From the NCBI GenBank assembly GCA_022559845.1, contig CM040120.1:164964334-165028333 (forward strand): a DNA stretch of 64,000 nucleotides, given 5' to 3'. Within the stretch, counting starts at the first letter, position 1, and each line of letters begins with the position of its first letter. This document shows, one piece after another, positions 59,516 through 64,000 of this stretch. The position numbers and the translations under genes are program-made. A model generated the notes under the pieces. That model saw nothing but the letters and a program-made list of their open reading frames with translations, was not told where the DNA came from and ran no database searches. This stretch comes from Amorphophallus konjac. Taxonomy: Eukaryota; Streptophyta; Magnoliopsida; Alismatales; Araceae.

Positions 59516-60021
59516 TACGGACTACAAACAGATGATAAAGTCAAACTCAAAGTATTCAGAGTGAGATGAATGAAAAGAAGTTGGATTATGCTGGTTGGAG
59601 CTCCCCCTTTCACTTCTACGAATTTAATCGAACACTTTATGCAGCACAGTGATGATATTGGCTTGAATGAAGCTTCAAGTTGATTTGGATCGCATCCAGC
59701 AGCTGTGGCTTGTATGGAAGTAGTTCTCCTTCTCCTTCCCTTCACTTTCACGCAATCTTCAAGCTGGTACACGGTCGGGAGGTGGCTGCTTCAACCTGCA
59801 AACACAAAGGTTTAGAAAGAAGGCTTACAGCTCAACAAACGATTTTTCCCCTAGGGTTTTCATCAACCAAACGATATTATATAGGCTAAGAGAGTTATGG
59901 GGATGGTCAAGGGACCAGATCCACAAAACGTGGAACTAAACACGGGCTCCCAACCTAATACATTTGACCCATGAGGTCGAAATCCCAAGAGTCAACAATC
60001 ACGGCTCGGCCCAGAACTGAA

Positions 60022-60377
60022 GGGGTCGACCCTTGGGGTCGACCCTCGTGCTGTGCTAGAAGACCAGAAGTCATGGGTCGACCCCTGGGGTCGACCCTCT
60101 CAGAACTAGGTTCTGGCTCAACAGAAAACAGCAAGAGGTCCTGTAGGGGTCGACCCTTGGGGTCGACCCTCGGGGCATGGGTCGACCCTTGGGGTCGACC
60201 CTTGGGGTCGACCCTTTCAGTTGGGCTAAAAAAGGGCCGACGGGTTTTTAAAAATGATTGCCAGGGGTCGACCCTTGAAGCTGGGGGTCGACCCTTGGGG
60301 TCGACCCTTTCAGCAGGGGTTAAGAACCCTTGTTAAGTTGCTCCGATTGGCTTGGGGATCACCCCGATGAGTCGACC
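60022..60377. repeat. Array of GGGTCGACCC palindromes in the SIRE LTR
   Basis: Twelve GGGTCGACCC palindromes and one GAGTCGACCC variant occur in about 355 bp, often as pairs joined by TTGG. The surrounding sequence is not repeated, so copies were gained in clusters. Confidence 0.93.
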
Positions 60378-60758
60378 CACGCTGTACAACAATCACAAAC
60401 CATTATTCTAAGTCCAAGAACACATCTAGATAATTTACAAATATGAGACGATCTTAAAAAACTTCAACCATAGAATTGAATATCAAAGTTGAAGTCGATC
60501 TCACCAAACATCCCAGAGCATTGAAATTCTTGTCCTTGTATATTGGCCTGTCAAAGTAACTCACAATTAGTTCTTTCATCCAAAATGCCAAATTAACTCA
60601 CTTACCCTTAAGAAGATTGCTTTGAGCCTTCATAACACGCCAAAACCTCGTATGATGAGTTGAAATCCAGGACGTTAGAAAGACTCATTTTCAGTTTGCA
60701 AATAATTTGGTCAACATCAAAACCATAAGGTATTTTACATGAGGAGGGGGTTCAACAA

Positions 60759-60772
60759 TCTCCCCCTTTTTG
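60759..60772 (-). promoter_or_regulatory. Polypurine tract of the SIRE-type element
   Basis: The minus strand reads CAAAAAGGGGGAGA just before the LTR start, preceded by TTTTGTCATCAT. A second tract, CCAAAGGGGGAGAAAAAG on the minus strand, lies at about 61153-61172, nearer the ORF. Repeated tracts of this kind are known from SIRE elements. Confidence 0.88.
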
Positions 60773-61235
60773 ATGATGACAAAATTAAATCAAAATTGCA
60801 TTTTTGGTCAATGTAATCCACCATTCAAGAATAAGTGAAACCACATAATCATGAAACATATCAACCACTAATATTGAACTGAAATCACCATACTGAACCG
60901 ATATCAAGGGCATCTTGACAAAATATGTGAGATTGAGTAGCTTTACCACAAGGTGTGCCAACAACAAGGTGAAATAGGAAGGATTCAAATGCAATAACAA
61001 TGAGACATAATAGAACTTGAGACTCACACAATATGCCAAACTTGAGACTCACACAATATGCCATGACTCTAAAATGCAAACTGAAAGGCAACTGAAAATG
61101 AGCACACATGCAAGCAAGCATTCATCACACATACATATAAATAGCCGAAAGTCTTTTTCTCCCCCTTTGGCAACATCAAAAAGGAGGGGGTGAAATAAGT
61201 AGGGGGTAAATGCCAAGCTGCAAGAGCAATGTCAT

Positions 61236-62372
61236 CTAATCTTCATCGGAAGGCGGTGAGGTGTGCGGACGCCTCATATAACCTAAGATTTCCTCAAGCA
61301 AGTTGGATTGATGAGCAAATGAGTCTTGAACAAACTGGGTGTGCACTTGATGACTAAGCTTTAGATCCGCAAGTTGGTGTTGCATGCCCTCCAAAGTCTC
61401 CCCATAACTGTCTAATCGGTCATCTATCGAGTCCAACCGATCCATGAGTAGCTGAACCTCCGCGGAAGGCACATCCTCGGCAGGTGGGGCCTGTTCATAT
61501 TCATCATCTTCATCCTCAGAACTGATCTCTAGTTCAGTACTTTTCAAAGTGCGAACTAAATTTCCATCAAGCAGCTCATATCCCATATTATGGCAAATGG
61601 AATGAATTGTGAAAATGTCAGCCTCTCGGATGGTTTGTGAGGTTTCTTGAGAGAGATCAATACCCAAGTATGTAAACACAGCAGTGAGTGCAGCAACATA
61701 TGGAATGGTGCGGTTCTTGTGCTTCATGCTATTGCTCATATGAAATAAAATCATGGCTGGGAAATTCACAGGAATGCCGCTGAAAATGTAGTAGAAAAGA
61801 AACATGTGAATTTTAGTGACCTTGTCATGACCGCCGCCCCTTGGAAGTAAAATTGTGGTGATCATTCTGTGTAAAATGTGTTGCAAAGGCGGAAAATGAT
61901 TGGCATTCAGCCCTGCCACAGAACGGTTACCCCTTTCTTCACCTTTCATCATTTGAAACACAACATCTTCAGGAATTTCAATATCTCCAAGCATAAAACC
62001 TTCAGTCGAGAGATTAAATGCTGCTCCCAAAAATTCTGTAGTGAGAATTAACCGGTGGCCATGAACCATTGTAGTTGGGTGCTCCCTGGACATGATAAAA
62101 TTTCCATAAAACTGATGTACCAAGTTGGGATATATACGCCGATGTGCAGACATGAAATAATCTAGATTCGGCTGACTGCATAACACATCAACTAGTCCCG
62201 GAAGATGACGATGCAAGTTTACAAAAGATACCGACCGTGGCCGTAAGACTTTTCTATCCAATACTTTGGGTGGCGGCGCCGGTCCTCTGCCTCGGGCGCC
62301 CGCTTGACCACGTCGTGCTGGGGCCGCACTCGACTCTCCACAGCTGCGTGAAGCTTGCCTCTTTGGGGCCAT
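61236..62372 (-). CDS. Extra 3' ORF of the SIRE-type element (putative plant transposon protein)
   Basis: An intact 378-codon ORF starts MAPKRQAS and lies between pol and the 3' LTR, the position of the env-like ORF in SIRE elements. The N-terminus (about 1-45) is basic and rich in A, R, G and P. Residues about 60-230 follow the pattern I know from the plant transposon-associated domain (YPNLVHQFYGN, a GHRLILTTEFLG strand, LLPRGG, FLFYYIFSG, LPY-like VPY). About 285-305 is strongly acidic, and about 305-365 is heptad-like and likely coiled coil. I see no signal peptide or clear membrane span, so an envelope role is not supported here. Function is unknown. The absence of stops suggests a young copy. 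Domain assignment is from memory of the family, not a search. Confidence 0.8.
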   Translation of the reverse strand: MAPKRQASRSCGESSAAPARRGQAGARGRGPAPPPKVLDRKVLRPRSVSFVNLHRHLPGLVDVLCSQPNLDYFMSAHRRIYPNLVHQFYGNFIMSREHPTTMVHGHRLILTTEFLGAAFNLSTEGFMLGDIEIPEDVVFQMMKGEERGNRSVAGLNANHFPPLQHILHRMITTILLPRGGGHDKVTKIHMFLFYYIFSGIPVNFPAMILFHMSNSMKHKNRTIPYVAALTAVFTYLGIDLSQETSQTIREADIFTIHSICHNMGYELLDGNLVRTLKSTELEISSEDEDDEYEQAPPAEDVPSAEVQLLMDRLDSIDDRLDSYGETLEGMQHQLADLKLSHQVHTQFVQDSFAHQSNLLEEILGYMRRPHTSPPSDED

Positions 62373-63270
62373 CTAACCACAAATCGACGGAATCGGAGAT
62401 GAGGGAGTAGATCAAAATGGCTCAACTTGGAGAGAAATGCTTCCACGAGAGAAAATGGGGATCCTCCACACATCAAGAACTTACCTCAGTGCAAGGAAAA
62501 ACCACGAGACGCGGTGCTAGTGTCGGAAGAACGATCTGCGCGGGTAGCCACCAAGAGGACCGCGCTAGGGCACAATGGGGGATGCCAAAGAGGGTTTTAG
62601 GGCTTTAGAGAAGGTGGTGGCTTAGCCTAGAAGGGGGCTGGAGGGGTTTTAATGGATGGGAGGGGGGAAACTTAGGGTTTCCTCCCTTATTGGAGCCGGT
62701 TCGGACGCGGCGAAGCCGCCCGACTGGAACGGGTCGACCATATGGGTCGTCCCCTTTTAAACCTCGCCCCAGAACATTACCCGATAGCGAGGGTCGACCC
62801 TTGGGGTCGACCCCTTTGCGTGGGTCGACCCTTGGGGTCGACCCTTCCAGGGTTTGCTGCAAAAGCTGATGAAAATGGAATTTCAAGGAATCGAACGATA
62901 TGGCTCGAGTCCCCAGTGATCATATTGTGTTGGAATCAAGAAATTTGAGTTATTTAAATGGGTATACACACTGGGAAACTTGCTTCAAGAATGACATAGA
63001 GCATAGAAGGCGTTCATTGTTTACCGTCTCCTACAATTCAGATTTTGATGTCAATTGCTCTTTTGCTGGCCTTAAAAAAAAATTCAAGGAGCTATCGGCC
63101 ATAGAAATTGCAAAACCAATGGTTATATTCTATAATAAGAACATGCATACCAGGCAATCAAGGTTTTCATGCAAAATAATTTTTTTTTTGTTTTTCAAGC
63201 ACGACTATGCACATGCATGACAAAAATATATGACACACTACAGGCAATGCGATGACATTGATGCACATGA
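62373..63270 (-). other. Spacer between pol and extra ORF of the SIRE element
   Basis: About 900 bp lack a convincing gene. GGGTCGACCC palindromes occur at 62730-62850 (four full copies and one GGGTCGACCA variant), the same word as in the LTR. This part may carry the leader of a spliced or sub-genomic RNA for the extra ORF (inference). Confidence 0.7.
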
Positions 63271-64000
63271 TTAAGACTCAGATTGATCTATCCTACAAAC
63301 CCCTAGTTCCCTTCTAAATGATGTGAACTTGTCTACACTAAGAGGTTTGGTGAAAATGTCGGCAATTTGACGATCTGTCTCAACAAAACTGATGTTAATA
63401 TCACCCTTACTCACATGGTCTCTAATGAAATGATGTCTAATTTCAATATGCTTGGTGCGAGAGTGATGAACTGTATTTTTGGACAGATTTATGGCGGATG
63501 TGTTATCACAAAGAATTGGGGTGTTTTTAAAGGAAATGCCATAATCAATCATTTGCTGTTGGATCCATAGCACTTGGGCAACGCAACTACCGACAGCCAC
63601 ATACTCGGCTTCGGCTGTTGATAATGCCACTGAATTTTGTTTCTTGGAGGCCCATGAGACCACACAACCCCCAAGAAAATGGCAGTATCCACTCGTGCTT
63701 TTCCGATCCATCTTACAGCCCGCGTAATCGGCATCAGAATAAGCGACTAGTTCAAAGCATGAATTCCGTGGAAACCACAATCCTAAGTTAACTGTACCAG
63801 CAATATATCTAAAAATCCGTTTCACAGCCGACAAATGAGATTCTTTTGGATTTGACTGAAATCTTGCACATAGACAAACATCAAATTGTATGTCGGGCCT
63901 GCTGGCAGTTAGATACAATAATGAACCTATCATACTTCTAAAGAGTTTTTGGTCCACTGATGTACCTTTCTCATCTTGATCAATTTTCATTGAAGTGGAC
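63271..64000 (-). CDS. SIRE-type reverse transcriptase end and RNase H (partial)
   Basis: The frame is open from the window edge to the TAA at 63271-63273, about 242 codons. It starts in the RT C-terminal region with a STSMKIDQDEKG motif and LYLTASRPDI, then RNase H with YSDADYAG, STAEAEYVA and CDNTSAIN, which keep the acidic residues expected for catalysis, and HIEIRHHFIRD near the end. It ends QSES. No stop interrupts the visible part, so this pol may be functional. The catalytic RT box lies outside the window. Confidence 0.93.
   Translation of the reverse strand, partial: STSMKIDQDEKGTSVDQKLFRSMIGSLLYLTASRPDIQFDVCLCARFQSNPKESHLSAVKRIFRYIAGTVNLGLWFPRNSCFELVAYSDADYAGCKMDRKSTSGYCHFLGGCVVSWASKKQNSVALSTAEAEYVAVGSCVAQVLWIQQQMIDYGISFKNTPILCDNTSAINLSKNTVHHSRTKHIEIRHHFIRDHVSKGDINISFVETDRQIADIFTKPLSVDKFTSFRRELGVCRIDQSES

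Larger units (their letters stand above)
59078..60757 (-). repeat. 3' LTR of the SIRE-type element
   Basis: This 1680-bp LTR on the minus strand runs from TGTTGAACCCC to CTCAACA, giving 6-bp terminal inverted repeats. It contains CA-rich microsatellites with small hairpins (59396-59515) and a block of GGGTCGACCC palindromes (60022-60377). A candidate promoter or poly(A) site was not resolved. Confidence 0.88.
59078..64000 (-). mobile_element. SIRE-type copia retrotransposon, 3' half
   Basis: On the minus strand the order is RT/RNase H end (64000-63271), spacer, extra ORF (62372-61236), polypurine tracts, 3' LTR (60757-59078). A long ORF between pol and the 3' LTR and several AAGGGGGAGA-type tracts are features of the SIRE/Maximus copia lineage (family knowledge). 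The 5' half lies outside the window. It inserted into an X LTR that had itself inserted into element Y. Confidence 0.9.

Overview
This window reads as plant nuclear DNA, and essentially all of it is LTR retrotransposons nested inside one another. The markers are plant-type Ty1/copia and Ty3/gypsy coding regions, including a chromovirus of Tekay/Del type and a SIRE-type copia element with an extra 3' ORF, together with initiator-Met tRNA primer-binding sites and 5-bp target-site duplications (TSDs). I found no intact host gene, rRNA gene, CRISPR array or free-standing tRNA gene. The only host-like or unplaced coding trace is a 70-codon remnant at 30044-30255. The species cannot be named from this sequence.

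Left cluster (1-28955). A copia element occupies 333-28950, with TSD gaaca on both sides. It has a 1.58-kb 5' LTR, a 2-kb leader with a GC-rich hairpin island and four copies of a 20-bp hairpin word, and a gag-pol frame broken by stops. Its pol is split by a 9.7-kb non-autonomous element, here called LARD-1 (6338-16012, minus strand, TSD cgatc). Its 3' LTR is split by a complete but stop-riddled Tekay-type gypsy element (18886-28677, TSD gatag).

Middle (28956-30255). This is unclassified sequence with a degenerate 80-bp tandem repeat, a GGCGCC-rich patch and the coding remnant.

Right cluster (30256-64000). A second gypsy element, Y, starts at 30256. Its roughly 3.5-kb LTR is cut into three pieces (30256-31682, 50814-52350, 56285-56849) by LARD-2 (31683-50808, plus strand, TSD tcttg) and by a solo LTR of family X (52351-56279). 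LARD-2 itself carries LARD-3 (40080-49538, minus strand, TSD cctaa) in its 3' LTR. After the Y primer site and gag, the Y protease frame is broken at 58246 by an inverted X LTR (58247-59077), which in turn is cut by a SIRE-type copia element on the minus strand (59078 to beyond the window end).

The three LARDs have 3.65-4.0-kb LTRs (one enlarged by a tandem duplication) and about 2.0 kb of internal DNA without gag or pol. Their LTR ends, several interior LTR blocks and polypurine tracts match those of the resident Tekay element, so it or a close relative probably supplies their proteins (inference). The most unusual signal is that the LTRs or leaders of at least five families each hold a cluster of short perfect palindromes or hairpins, each family with its own word: AGCGCG in Tekay, GTAACGCGC/GCGCGTTAC in the LARDs, GGGTCGACCC in SIRE, GTGTCGACAC or GTGTTGACAC in X, and TTGTG-CTTTC-CACAA in the copia leader.
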